This document shows positions 1 through 8,234 of a DNA stretch of 43,328 nucleotides, piece after piece. The stretch spans positions 1 through 43,328 of the forward strand of contig VMSU01000230.1 of the NCBI GenBank assembly GCA_013792005.1, in the 5' to 3' direction. Each line of letters opens with the position of its first letter. Position 1 is the stretch's first letter. The translations under genes and the position numbers were made by a program. The notes beneath the pieces were generated by a model. It made no database searches. It saw nothing but the letters and a program-made list of their open reading frames with translations, and had not been told where the DNA came from. Source of the stretch: Desulfobulbaceae bacterium (lineage in GTDB: Bacteria; Desulfobacterota; Desulfobulbia; Desulfobulbales; VMSU01).

Positions 1-13
1 CTTGCCTTTATAA

Positions 14-1644
14 GTCGCTCCCCGCACGGGGAGCGTGGATTGAAACCAAAACCCCACTTCCAGGGCGTGTCAAATCTGCCGTCGCTCCCCGCACGGGGAG
101 CGTGGATTGAAACATCAGACACATAGTCACTAAGGGAAGCGATGACGGTCGCTCCCCGCACGGGGAGCGTGGATTGAAACTCCAACAAGCCAAATTGATC
201 TGAGCAACACTCCGTCGCTCCCCGCACGGGGAGCGTGGATTGAAACTTGTCATAACCTACCCCCTTCGCATCGCAACCAAGTCGCTCCCCGCACGGGGAG
301 CGTGGATTGAAACATTGTCACAATGAATCGGGGATCACGTACCGGGGTCGCTCCCCGCACGGGGAGCGTGGATTGAAACACCATCCCGTTTATAACAGAC
401 TATGGACGGATGGGTCGCTCCCCGCACGGGGAGCGTGGATTGAAACGACTCCAGCACCACGGTGGTCATGTCCCGCAGTGTCGCTCCCCGCACGGGGAGC
501 GTGGATTGAAACTCCCCTAGTGGGAGAGGGTTGGGGTGAGGGTGAGTCGCTCCCCGCACGGGGAGCGTGGATTGAAACCTCCGTGGTTAGGCCGGGTAGT
601 GATGGCCTTGGGCGTCGCTCCCCGCACGGGGAGCGTGGATTGAAACACGAGACGGTAGCAGGAACAACGGTGAATTACTGGTCGCTCCCCGCACGGGGAG
701 CGTGGATTGAAACGGACATTTGTGGAAACGTGGGTAGAGCCTGTGCGTCGCTCCCCGCACGGGGAGCGTGGATTGAAACCGATGGGAATGATGCTGGTGG
801 GTATGCTATGCGCGTCGCTCCCCGCACGGGGAGCGTGGATTGAAACTCCGCCTGTAGCTCCGCCTGTAGCTGCTGGATACGTCGCTCCCCGCACGGGGAG
901 CGTGGATTGAAACGAAACAGAGTACGCTGACGTGATTGAGGACCCTAGTCGCTCCCCGCACGGGGAGCGTGGATTGAAACCCTAAGAATACCCCGGAGAT
1001 CAACGCGATCTGGGGTCGCTCCCCGCACGGGGAGCGTGGATTGAAACATCTCCTCATGGTAAAACTCAGACTCAAAGTCGTGTCGCTCCCCGCACGGGGA
1101 GCGTGGATTGAAACAGGGATACACTCATACAAAGAAGGCGCTACAGCGTCGCTCCCCGCACGGGGAGCGTGGATTGAAACAACGAGGGATCGGCCGAACA
1201 ACGGAAAAAGTTAGGTCGCTCCCCGCACGGGGAGCGTGGATTGAAACAACCCAGCCAATCGCCCTGGCAGTGGTAACCATAGTCGCTCCCCGCACGGGGA
1301 GCGTGGATTGAAACTCCAGCGCGTCCAGAAAATTAATGGTATCAACAGGTCGCTCCCCGCACGGGGAGCGTGGATTGAAACAGAAGATGGATACCTCTCA
1401 ACCAGTGACAATAAACGTCGCTCCCCGCATGGGGAGCGTTGATTGAAACTTCGGAATTGTATTTATTTGCCTCACCTACGACGTCGCTCCCCGCAAGGGG
1501 AGCGTGGATTGAAACGGCCTATCACCAATCCCACGCAGGAAAGCGGCGGGTCGCTCCCCGCACGGGGAGCGTGGATTGAAACCTTCTGAGTGCCATGATC
1601 GATCAAGAACCGGATGTCGCTCCCCGCACGGGGGCGTAGATTGT
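14..1644 (+). CRISPR. CRISPR array, type I-C-like repeat, 24 full repeats plus a decayed terminal repeat
   Basis: A 33-bp repeat begins GTCGCTCCCC and ends GGATTGAAAC. It starts at 14, 81, 148, 214, 281, 347, 414, 480, 546, 614, 681, 747, 814, 881, 948, 1015, 1082, 1148, 1215, 1282, 1349, 1417, 1483 and 1550, with a decayed copy at 1616. The 24 spacers between them are 33-35 nt; bases 1-13 are the end of one more spacer. Each repeat can fold an 8-bp stem CGCTCCCC/GGGGAGCG around a GCAC loop. The ATTGAAAC end and the stem match the repeat class used by type I-C (Cas5-Cas8c-Cas7) systems. Decay at the right end (1417, 1483, 1616) marks the trailer, so the leader and cas genes should lie left of position 1. 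No cas gene is in the window, so the subtype rests on the repeat alone. Confidence 0.97.
1616..1644 (+). repeat. Decayed terminal CRISPR repeat
   Basis: The copy begins with the normal GTCGCTCCCCGCACGGGG, then has lost one A, carries a G-to-A change and loses the GAAAC end, running into unrelated sequence. The copies at 1417 (loop GCAT and a G-to-T in the 3' half) and 1483 (loop GCAA) are also variant, while the last full copy at 1550 is consensus. Decay at one end is the usual sign of the oldest, trailer side of an array. Confidence 0.9.
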
Positions 1645-1750
1645 GGAGCCCATCTGCTGTTCTACGGGTGTTCGATCTATTTTTATACCCAAGTAAAGCT
1701 TGCCGGAAAGAGTTGGACTTCCATAACGATTCAGGCTATCGTTTTGTCCC

Positions 1751-1831
1751 TAGGTTGGGTTAGGTCGTCAGGCTGTAACTCAACAATAATGGCGCTTTGG
1801 GTGTTGGGTTACGCTTTGCTAACCCAACCTA
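1751..1831. repeat. Palindromic intergenic repeat in the 264-bp gap after the CRISPR array
   Basis: TAGGTTGGGTTAG at 1751-1763 is the exact reverse complement of CTAACCCAACCTA at 1819-1831. Inside lies a second, imperfect pair: TGTAACTCAACA at 1774-1785 against TGTTGGGTTACG at 1802-1813. The whole can fold into one long hairpin. Intergenic elements with TTGGGTTA/TAACCCAA arms are common in diverse bacterial genomes and are usually non-autonomous repeats. I see no gene between 1645 and 1908. Confidence 0.75.
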
Positions 1832-1908
1832 CTGTAATTATGGTGTGACCGGAGACCAATCAACCGTTATGACCACTTTGCCGCTTTTGGCATAAAAAAA
1901 AGGCTGTA

Positions 1909-2634
1909 ATGCATACAACTATAAAAAAGTCGGCTCCACGATTAAAACATCAGCCCAAAGGGGTTGAATTGCTGTATGAGGATGCTGATATCCTCGTAGT
2001 TAATAAGCCCAGCGGTCTTTTGACCATGGGTACCGAGCGAGACAAATCGCATACCGTGCAATCGGCCCTTAATGACTACGTCCGCAAGGGTTGCCATAAG
2101 TCACGAAACCGGGTGTATATCGTGCATCGGCTGGATCGTGACACCTCCGGAATTTTGCTGTTTGCTAAAAACGACAAAGCTAAGTTGTCGCTGCAGTCAG
2201 ACTGGGAAAATACCACCAAAATCTATTTGGCCGTGGTGTTCGGCCATCTCACTATCCCCCAAGAAGGGACCATCAGCAGTTATTTGGTCGAGAATGCCGC
2301 CTTCTCGGTCTATTCCACCCCTGACCCGGCCAAGGGCAGGTTGTCGCATACGGCTTATACCCTCGTAAAAGAGTCGAAAGATTTTAGCCTGCTGCAGGTT
2401 CATCTGATCACTGGAAGAAAGCATCAAATCCGGGTACATTTCGCCGACAAGGGTCATCCTGTAGTCGGTGACCGAAAGTACGCCAAGGGCCACCCTTCAC
2501 ATTCTAAAATGGCGCTGCATGCTTACACGATTTCCTTCACCCATCCCGTGAGTGGAGCACGACTTCGTTTTGATGCGCAGATTCCCGGACTTTTTTCCCG
2601 GCTGGTTGGCAACTTCGAGTTGCCAGGCGTTTAG
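1909..2634 (+). CDS. RluA-family RNA pseudouridine synthase
   Basis: This 241-residue cytoplasmic protein should isomerise uridine to pseudouridine in rRNA or tRNA. The diagnostic motif HRLDRDTSG lies at residues 73-81, with D76 as the predicted catalytic aspartate. The N-terminal LYEDADILVVNKPSG and C-terminal LITGRKHQIRVH segments are typical RluA-family core motifs. There is no N-terminal S4 domain and the length suits the short RluA/RluC-like members. The target nucleotide cannot be told from sequence. The ATG at 1909 has only a weak purine-rich upstream region. The gene is the first after the CRISPR array and converges on the nuclease gene that ends at 2688. Family assignment is secure; the exact subtype is not. 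Confidence 0.92.
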   Translation: MHTTIKKSAPRLKHQPKGVELLYEDADILVVNKPSGLLTMGTERDKSHTVQSALNDYVRKGCHKSRNRVYIVHRLDRDTSGILLFAKNDKAKLSLQSDWENTTKIYLAVVFGHLTIPQEGTISSYLVENAAFSVYSTPDPAKGRLSHTAYTLVKESKDFSLLQVHLITGRKHQIRVHFADKGHPVVGDRKYAKGHPSHSKMALHAYTISFTHPVSGARLRFDAQIPGLFSRLVGNFELPGV

Positions 2635-2687
2635 GATCCGTCACGAAAGACCTTGTGCCTGCTGGTCGTTCCTTTGTAGTTCCTTCA

Positions 2688-4667
2688 TTACCACTCAAAG
2701 CTGATCGTATCGTCCAACGGGCTTACCTTGGCGATCCTCACCCGTACGGTGTCGCCGGGTTCGGGGCGGATAGCCTGGTTGGCGGGGAGATCCCCTTCGA
2801 AGAGATAGTCCTGCAACACCACTTGTACCTTATTGTTTCTAACATCTAATACCAAGGCGGGCAGATACTCGCCTTTTTTGTTCTCCAGGAACTTGAACAG
2901 CCAGTAGCGGTGGCGGAGCTGACGGACCAGATTGACCTTGGTCTGGGCGCTGGCGATCAGGCTTGAGAATTCGTTCATCTCCCGTTCGCTGAAGCGGGCG
3001 CCCTGGCCTGCCAGGATAGAGCTGATCTGGTGCTGGATGACCAGATCCAGAAATCGCCGGATGGGAGAGGTGGTGGTGGTGTATTGTTCGACGCCGACTC
3101 CGGCGTGACGTTTCGGAGTAGCGAGAAGCATACCTCTCGCCAGGAAACGACGTTGTTTGAAATTGATGTAGATGTCGTGCTCTGGTTGCTGGACCAGACG
3201 TTTACGCGGCGGCTCCTGGGTCCGGTAGAGGCCCGGTTCCTGGCGGTCAGCGAGGAAGCTTGCTGCCAGGGTGTTGGCAAGGACCATGAATTCAGAAACC
3301 AGGGTTCGCATGATGGTGTCAACATCCATTAGGCGAATGCCATCAACTCTGCCCTCGGTGAAGTGGAAGACTACATCGGGGATGGGAATGATCGTGGCGC
3401 CGGCAGAAATCCGTCGCTGTAAGAGTTTCTTGCTGAGATCAGCAAGGAGCGCCAGTTCCCGGTCTGAGTTGATTTGTGATTCTGCCTCATAATAGCTCAG
3501 TTGGCGCTTGACTCGGATCAGGCTGCGGACGATCCGGCTCTGTTTGATTTCACCGTCCCGGGACAGGGTAACCAGGAAGCTGAGCGCGGCCCGATCTTGA
3601 TCCTTGATCAGGCTTAAAGCCCCTTCCGATAACTCCCTTGGCAGCATGGGGACGATGGCATCCGGGAAGTAGATGGAGGTTGCCCGCTGTTCTGCGTCTT
3701 TGAACAGGGGGGTGCCGGGCGCGACATGGCACGCCACGTCGCTGATGTGGATGCCGACCTCAAGCCCGTCCGTTGTTTCTCTGAGATGAAGTGCGTCGTC
3801 GAAATCTCGGGTTGACGCCCCGTCGATGGTGATGATCGGAAGCTCTCTTAGGTCAAGGCGTCCTGTGGTAGCCATGACTTGACTGGCATCGACGATGGTC
3901 TTGACCTGAGCCATGCTGGCTTCGGAAAATTCCACCGGCGGTTGATGGCGGAGCAGGGGGATATTTTCATTTGCCTGCCAGCGTCCGGCCTTGACCAGGA
4001 GATGGAAGGCGTCGTGGGGTCTGGTCAGCCCAGCCTCTTTGAGGAGTTCGCGGGCCATTTCCCAATGGGGCGTCTCTTTGTCGAAGAGGTAATGATCGCC
4101 AATGATGGTCAGGCAGTCTTGTTCTGGCCAGGCAGTGGGGATGCCGCCGGCCCAGAGGGTTTTTATCGCCTCGGCGCCGACCAGGAGCATGTTCTGGCGC
4201 TGGCGGGCTGTTTCCTGTTTGGTTAATAGTTGTTCAACCACTTCCGGCGTATGAACCTGGATTTGGTCGTCGCGGTATTTAAAGTAGATGGGGTCGGCAA
4301 AAACAGCTCGGATCATGGCTGAGATCTGGTCGTCGTTTGCGGTTCCGCCAAAGCAGAGGTCTGCAAGAAACTGAGGGGAGAAGGATAACTCTTTCTCTTC
4401 GATTGCCAACTGCCAGACATCCTGCAATGCTACCGGCAGTGTCATCTGCTGCCGGATTTTGGCAGTATCCTGCAGCTCTTTGATGATCAGGTCATGGGCG
4501 GCCTTGATGTTAAGGCCTTGCCGGGATTGATGGACCACTCTGGCTTGGGGCAGATTGACCTCTCGTCCGTTCTGGTTGAGGAGGCGGAGGCGTTGGTGGA
4601 CGTCCTCCATGATTGCTGCGCAGATAAACTTGCCATGCTCGACATATTCGATAATTTTTCCCTGCAT
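2688..4667 (-). CDS. RNase II/VacB-type 3'-5' exoribonuclease
   Basis: The 659-residue protein is a predicted 3'-to-5' exoribonuclease for RNA turnover. The central RNB domain carries IDGASTRDFDDALHL, whose clustered aspartates bind the catalytic metal, followed by GIHISDVACHV and YFPDAIVPMLPRELSEGALS, both characteristic of the family. A C-terminal S1-like beta-barrel is suggested by the last ~60 residues. It is shorter than E. coli RNase R (~810 aa) and similar in size to RNase II (~640 aa). I chose the ATG at 4667 because the protein then starts MQGKIIEY; a GTG nine bases upstream (4676) is also possible, and neither has a clear ribosome-binding site. It converges with the pseudouridine synthase gene, 53 bp apart. 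Confidence 0.92.
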   Translation of the reverse strand: MQGKIIEYVEHGKFICAAIMEDVHQRLRLLNQNGREVNLPQARVVHQSRQGLNIKAAHDLIIKELQDTAKIRQQMTLPVALQDVWQLAIEEKELSFSPQFLADLCFGGTANDDQISAMIRAVFADPIYFKYRDDQIQVHTPEVVEQLLTKQETARQRQNMLLVGAEAIKTLWAGGIPTAWPEQDCLTIIGDHYLFDKETPHWEMARELLKEAGLTRPHDAFHLLVKAGRWQANENIPLLRHQPPVEFSEASMAQVKTIVDASQVMATTGRLDLRELPIITIDGASTRDFDDALHLRETTDGLEVGIHISDVACHVAPGTPLFKDAEQRATSIYFPDAIVPMLPRELSEGALSLIKDQDRAALSFLVTLSRDGEIKQSRIVRSLIRVKRQLSYYEAESQINSDRELALLADLSKKLLQRRISAGATIIPIPDVVFHFTEGRVDGIRLMDVDTIMRTLVSEFMVLANTLAASFLADRQEPGLYRTQEPPRKRLVQQPEHDIYINFKQRRFLARGMLLATPKRHAGVGVEQYTTTTSPIRRFLDLVIQHQISSILAGQGARFSEREMNEFSSLIASAQTKVNLVRQLRHRYWLFKFLENKKGEYLPALVLDVRNNKVQVVLQDYLFEGDLPANQAIRPEPGDTVRVRIAKVSPLDDTISFEW

Positions 4668-4676
4668 AGAACTCAC

Positions 4677-5213
4677 GGTTGGTGTTTTAGATCAAAAAAG
4701 AAATGATGCGGCCAGGTTATAGGTTTTTGCAATGCCCTTTTGCCGATAACCTGCTATACAATGAGCTATTCAGCGTAATAGTCTGACGGGATTCAGGCTG
4801 AAGGATTACTTATTTAGAGACGTGGCTCTTAACTATTCTCAGCTAACTCTTCCGAAGGAAATGAACAAGAACTCATATTCAATGCCCTGTTCCCTTCGGC
4901 TCCGCTCAGGGAACAGGATAAAAAACCGTGGTACGGTTGCCAATAAAAAAGCTGGAAATAGTTTAGAGCTACGTTTAGAGATTAATTCCCCTGACATTCT
5001 CAGTCCTCTTTTTGTCTATTAGTCTCTAATCGACTTTCTGTAGTTACCGCGTAGCAAGAGAAGAAGTCTGTTAGATGCTAGGGCGTGAGGGGAAGGAAAA
5101 ATCCGGATAACTCTATGGCGCTTGGGCATGTTCAGCCTATAATCAGGCTTATGGGGCAACTGACGTAAACGCGTTCAGGTTAATAGGCAATAGCCAAAGT
5201 TTTAGAGACTACC
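4677..5213. other. 537-bp intergenic region before era
   Basis: No convincing gene. A 66-codon frame at 4822-5022 crosses the hairpin at 4886-4917 and has no recognisable content, so I discount it. The region otherwise holds AT-rich sequence and a short direct repeat (GTTTAGAG at about 4961 and 4974). It should contain the promoters for both the leftward nuclease and the rightward era operon, but I found no well-spaced -35/-10 pair that I would defend. Confidence 0.6.
4886..4917. repeat. Hairpin repeat sharing its core with the array upstream of cheW
   Basis: CCTGTTCCCT (4886-4895) and AGGGAACAGG (4908-4917) form a perfect 10-bp inverted repeat. The sequence 4892-4912 is the reverse complement of the core TCCCTGAGCGGAGCCGAAGG found at 29483-29502, so the two intergenic regions share one dispersed repeat family. 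Confidence 0.75.
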
Positions 5214-6110
5214 ATGAATCAACAACAAAATGAACTGATAAAATCGGGAATGGTCGCCTTAGTCGGTCCTCCCAATGTTGGTAAATCCACCTTGCTCAAT
5301 GCCTTGCTGGGGCAGAAGATCTCCATTGTCTCGCCTAAACCGCAGACTACCCGCAACCGGATTTTAGGAATTGTTAACGGACCTGGGTATCAGGTAGTCT
5401 TGGTGGACACCCCCGGCTTGCATAAGGGCACCATTCTCTTGAACGTGGAGATGTTGAAGGTTGCCATGGAGACCTTAAGCGAGGTGGATATTATCGTGTT
5501 CATGGTCGATGCCACCATGCCGCCGCCTCGGCCCGATAGCGATTTGACCGAGTGCCTGGCCGGTCGCACTACCCCTGTTATCTTGCTGATCAACAAGATC
5601 GATCTTATCGGGCGGGCAAAAATTCTGCCCTTGATTCAAGCCTATCAGTTTCTACACGACTTTGCCGCTATCATCCCTATTTCTGCTCTGCGTGGAGATG
5701 GGCCGGATCGGGTGCTCGACGAGCTTGTGGCCAGGCTGCCGGAAGGACCGCTCTATTTTCCTGACGATATCCCTACCGATGCCACGGTCCGCTCCATTGC
5801 CGCTGAGATGATTCGAGAGAAGGTTTTTCTGCTCACTGGCCAGGAAGTGCCTTATGGCGCCGCGGTTATGATTGATCGATTCCAGGAAGGGGAGAGTTTG
5901 ATTACAATCGACGCCACCATCATCGTGGAGCGGGATTCCCAGAAGGGGATCGTGATCGGCAAGCATGGGGCTAAACTAAAAGAGATCGGCACCGCGGCCA
6001 GGCGGGATATCGAGGAGTTGACTGAGTGCAAGGTTATGCTCAAGTTGTTTGTCAAGGTGGTGAAAAATTGGACCAAAAACCCGAGTTTTCTAGCAGAAAT
6101 CGGGTTCTGA
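5214..6110 (+). CDS. era: GTPase Era
   Basis: Era binds 16S rRNA and couples GTP hydrolysis to late 30S ribosome maturation. The 298-residue length is normal. The N-terminal G domain shows P-loop GPPNVGKST (residues 18-26), SPKPQTTRNR (switch I), VDTPGLHKG (switch II) and NKID (G4). The C-terminal KH RNA-binding domain carries IVIGKHGAKLKEIGTAARRD, ending in the usual FLAEIGF-type tail. The ATG at 5214 begins MNQQQNE. It is the first gene of a rightward block (era, gltX, hemerythrin, glnS), although a 170-bp gap separates it from gltX, which may have its own promoter. Confidence 0.97.
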   Translation: MNQQQNELIKSGMVALVGPPNVGKSTLLNALLGQKISIVSPKPQTTRNRILGIVNGPGYQVVLVDTPGLHKGTILLNVEMLKVAMETLSEVDIIVFMVDATMPPPRPDSDLTECLAGRTTPVILLINKIDLIGRAKILPLIQAYQFLHDFAAIIPISALRGDGPDRVLDELVARLPEGPLYFPDDIPTDATVRSIAAEMIREKVFLLTGQEVPYGAAVMIDRFQEGESLITIDATIIVERDSQKGIVIGKHGAKLKEIGTAARRDIEELTECKVMLKLFVKVVKNWTKNPSFLAEIGF

Positions 6111-6280
6111 ACACGTGCTGATCGAGGCGTTGCGCTTCTCCATCATGTAATGGTAGCAAACGTCTGTTGAAGTGAATCAAAAAACGAGCTATAAACGTGT
6201 GGCTGGTTTTTAGGATAGGACGGTGAGGTTTTTTTATTGGTTCTATCCCTCCCATCCCCTACTTTTCTTAAGGAGTGCCA

Positions 6281-7774
6281 ATGTCTGAGGTCAGAGTTCG
6301 ATTTCCACCCAGCCCGACTGGGTATCTGCATATTGGCGGGGCCCGCACGGCCCTGTATAACTGGCTGTTCGCTAAAAAACACCACGGCAAGCTCATCCTG
6401 CGGATCGAGGACACCGATACCGAACGTTCTACTCAGGAGTCTATCGACGGGATCATCGAGGGTCTGGAGTGGTTGGGGATTGATTGGGATGAAGGTCCGT
6501 ATTTTCAGACTGAATTTGCTGCCGAGCACGTCGAGCGGGCCCATCAGCTGATCGCCTCTGGTCATGCCTATAAGTGTTTTTGCAGTAAGGAAGAACTTGA
6601 TCAGAAACGTGATGTGGCCCAGGCCTCCAAGCAGGAGTACGGCTATGACGGGACCTGTCGGCGTTTGAGCGCTGATGAGATTGCGGCTAGAGAGGCCAAC
6701 GGGTTGCAGTATGTGGTGCGTTTCAAGGTGGCACGTGCCGAGGGCGGCGAGGTCAGCTTCGACGACAAGGTTCTTGGCCGGGTGGCCCGTTCGGTGAATG
6801 ATATTGAGGATTTTGTCATTGTCCGTTCCAACGGCAAGCCGTTGTATCTCTTGTGCAACGTGGTCGATGATATCCGAGACCGGATCAGCCATGTTATCCG
6901 CGGGCAGGATCATTTGGGCAATACAGCCAAGCAGATTTTGATCTATCAGGCACTCGGCGCTCAGGTGCCTGAGTTCGCTCACATGCCGCTGACCCTTGAC
7001 CTGAATAAGGCCAAGATCTCCAAACGCAGCCACGGTGAAATTGTCGCGGTGCAGTTCTATAAGCAACGTGGATTCCTGCCGTGGGCCTTGGCTAATTTTT
7101 TGATTCTCTTAGGTTGGTCCGGTGGTGATGATCAGGAGATCTTCTCTCGGGAAGAGTTGATTGAGGTCTTTACCTTGGAGCGGATCAATAAGTCCAATTC
7201 GATCTTTAATTATCGTAAGGACGATCCCAAATTTTTCACCGATCCCAAGGCGATCAGTATCAATGAGCATTATCTCCGCACCATGCCCATTGCCGAAATC
7301 GCCGCCTTGGTTGAGGCGGACTTCAAGGCCGAAGGACTGTGGGACGATTCCTATGCCGCCACTCGGCGCGACTGGTTTCTGTCGACCCTTGACTTGATCC
7401 GTGCCCGGTTTCATACGATTAAGGATTTTGCCGTGGGCGGGCGGGCCTATTTTGCCGATGATTTTGAATTCGAGGAGGCGGCAGTCAGAAAGAATGTCTT
7501 GAAGTTTCCTGAATTGAAAGAGTGGCTGCCTGCCTTGGCAAAACGTCTTGAGGCCTTGCCGGAGTTCAGTCTTGAGGCGGTGGAGGAACTCCTGCGGGCT
7601 ATGGCCGAGGAGCTGGGCGTTAAGCCTGGTGTCTTGATCAATGGCGCGCGGGCCGTGGTTACCGGGCGGTTGGCCGGTCCGAGTATGTTCGAGGTGCTCA
7701 TTGCAATTGGCAGGGAGCGGGTGATTGCCCGTCTCGCTAAGGCAGGCGAGTTGTTTGCCCGCTTTGGTGGTTGA
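6281..7774 (+). CDS. gltX: Glutamyl-tRNA synthetase (GluRS)
   Basis: This class I aminoacyl-tRNA synthetase charges tRNA-Glu with glutamate in the cytoplasm. The protein is 497 residues, normal for bacterial GluRS. It opens with RFPPSPTGYLHIGGAR, which contains the HIGH-type motif (HIGG), then LRIEDTDTERST. The KMSKS-type motif is KISKR in LNKAKISKRSHGE. The C-terminal helical anticodon-binding region is complete. I chose the ATG at 6281 because AAGGAG lies 6 nt upstream; an in-frame GTG at 6275 falls inside that ribosome-binding site. The hemerythrin gene follows after 28 bp and then glnS, so the three probably form one transcript. Confidence 0.97.
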   Translation: MSEVRVRFPPSPTGYLHIGGARTALYNWLFAKKHHGKLILRIEDTDTERSTQESIDGIIEGLEWLGIDWDEGPYFQTEFAAEHVERAHQLIASGHAYKCFCSKEELDQKRDVAQASKQEYGYDGTCRRLSADEIAAREANGLQYVVRFKVARAEGGEVSFDDKVLGRVARSVNDIEDFVIVRSNGKPLYLLCNVVDDIRDRISHVIRGQDHLGNTAKQILIYQALGAQVPEFAHMPLTLDLNKAKISKRSHGEIVAVQFYKQRGFLPWALANFLILLGWSGGDDQEIFSREELIEVFTLERINKSNSIFNYRKDDPKFFTDPKAISINEHYLRTMPIAEIAALVEADFKAEGLWDDSYAATRRDWFLSTLDLIRARFHTIKDFAVGGRAYFADDFEFEEAAVRKNVLKFPELKEWLPALAKRLEALPEFSLEAVEELLRAMAEELGVKPGVLINGARAVVTGRLAGPSMFEVLIAIGRERVIARLAKAGELFARFGG

Positions 7775-7802
7775 AGAGCAGAGCTTCTTTGAGAGACGAG
7801 TG

Positions 7803-8225
7803 ATGACGACGCCAGACCTTCACTGGGACGATCGATATTCTGTGGCTGTGCAATTGATTGACGAGCAGCATCAGAAACTCTTCGCTGATCTCAACACCTT
7901 GATCCATTTGCTTAATACACGCGTCGAGTTGAGTGAGGTTGAGTCGGTGGTCGACGACTTGATCGACTATGTTGGCTATCATTTTTCGACCGAGGAGAAG
8001 TTGCTGGCCAAGCATCCTCACTATGCTGCTCATCGTTTAAGGCATCAGGAGTTTACCGAGAAAGTGCGTAGTTTTGATCGGCAACTGCTGTTGGATAAGC
8101 CCGAACAAACAGCCATCAGCCTGTTTATTTTTCTTGGCGAGTGGTTACAGAATCATATTCAGACCGAAGACAGGCTCTATTTCGACTACCTGCATCGGCA
8201 TAAATTACTGCCAACGGCAGAGTGA
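7803..8225 (+). CDS. Bacteriohemerythrin
   Basis: The 140-residue protein is predicted to bind O2 at a non-haem di-iron site inside a four-helix bundle. Ligand motifs appear in the expected order: IDEQHQKLF, YHFSTEEKLL (HxxxE), HPHYAAHRLRHQEF (HxxxH) and NHIQTEDRLYFDYL (HxxxxD). There is no signal peptide or membrane segment, so it is cytoplasmic. Known relatives store or deliver O2, or act as oxygen sensors linked to aerotaxis. The ATG at 7803 begins MTTPDLHWDD; a longer in-frame reading would run back into gltX. It sits between gltX and glnS (28 and 9 bp gaps), an odd place for an oxygen-binding protein. Its position gives no clear clue to its job. Confidence 0.95.
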   Translation: MTTPDLHWDDRYSVAVQLIDEQHQKLFADLNTLIHLLNTRVELSEVESVVDDLIDYVGYHFSTEEKLLAKHPHYAAHRLRHQEFTEKVRSFDRQLLLDKPEQTAISLFIFLGEWLQNHIQTEDRLYFDYLHRHKLLPTAE

Positions 8226-8234
8226 GATACAATT

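Noticed and set aside
8-1411. Several long open frames on both strands through the CRISPR array
   Set aside because: They translate repeat units (SLPARGAWIET, FNPRSPCGER) and arise because the repeat lacks stops in those frames.
1645-1908. Possible CRISPR leader after the array
   Set aside because: Repeat decay and the ATTGAAAC orientation place the trailer here; the leader belongs on the other side.
4721-4762. Promoter-like TTGCAA and TACAAT near the nuclease start
   Set aside because: The hexamers are 24 bp apart, too far for a sigma-70 promoter.
4822-5022. 66-codon open frame before era
   Set aside because: It crosses an inverted repeat, lacks a ribosome-binding site and has no recognisable sequence.
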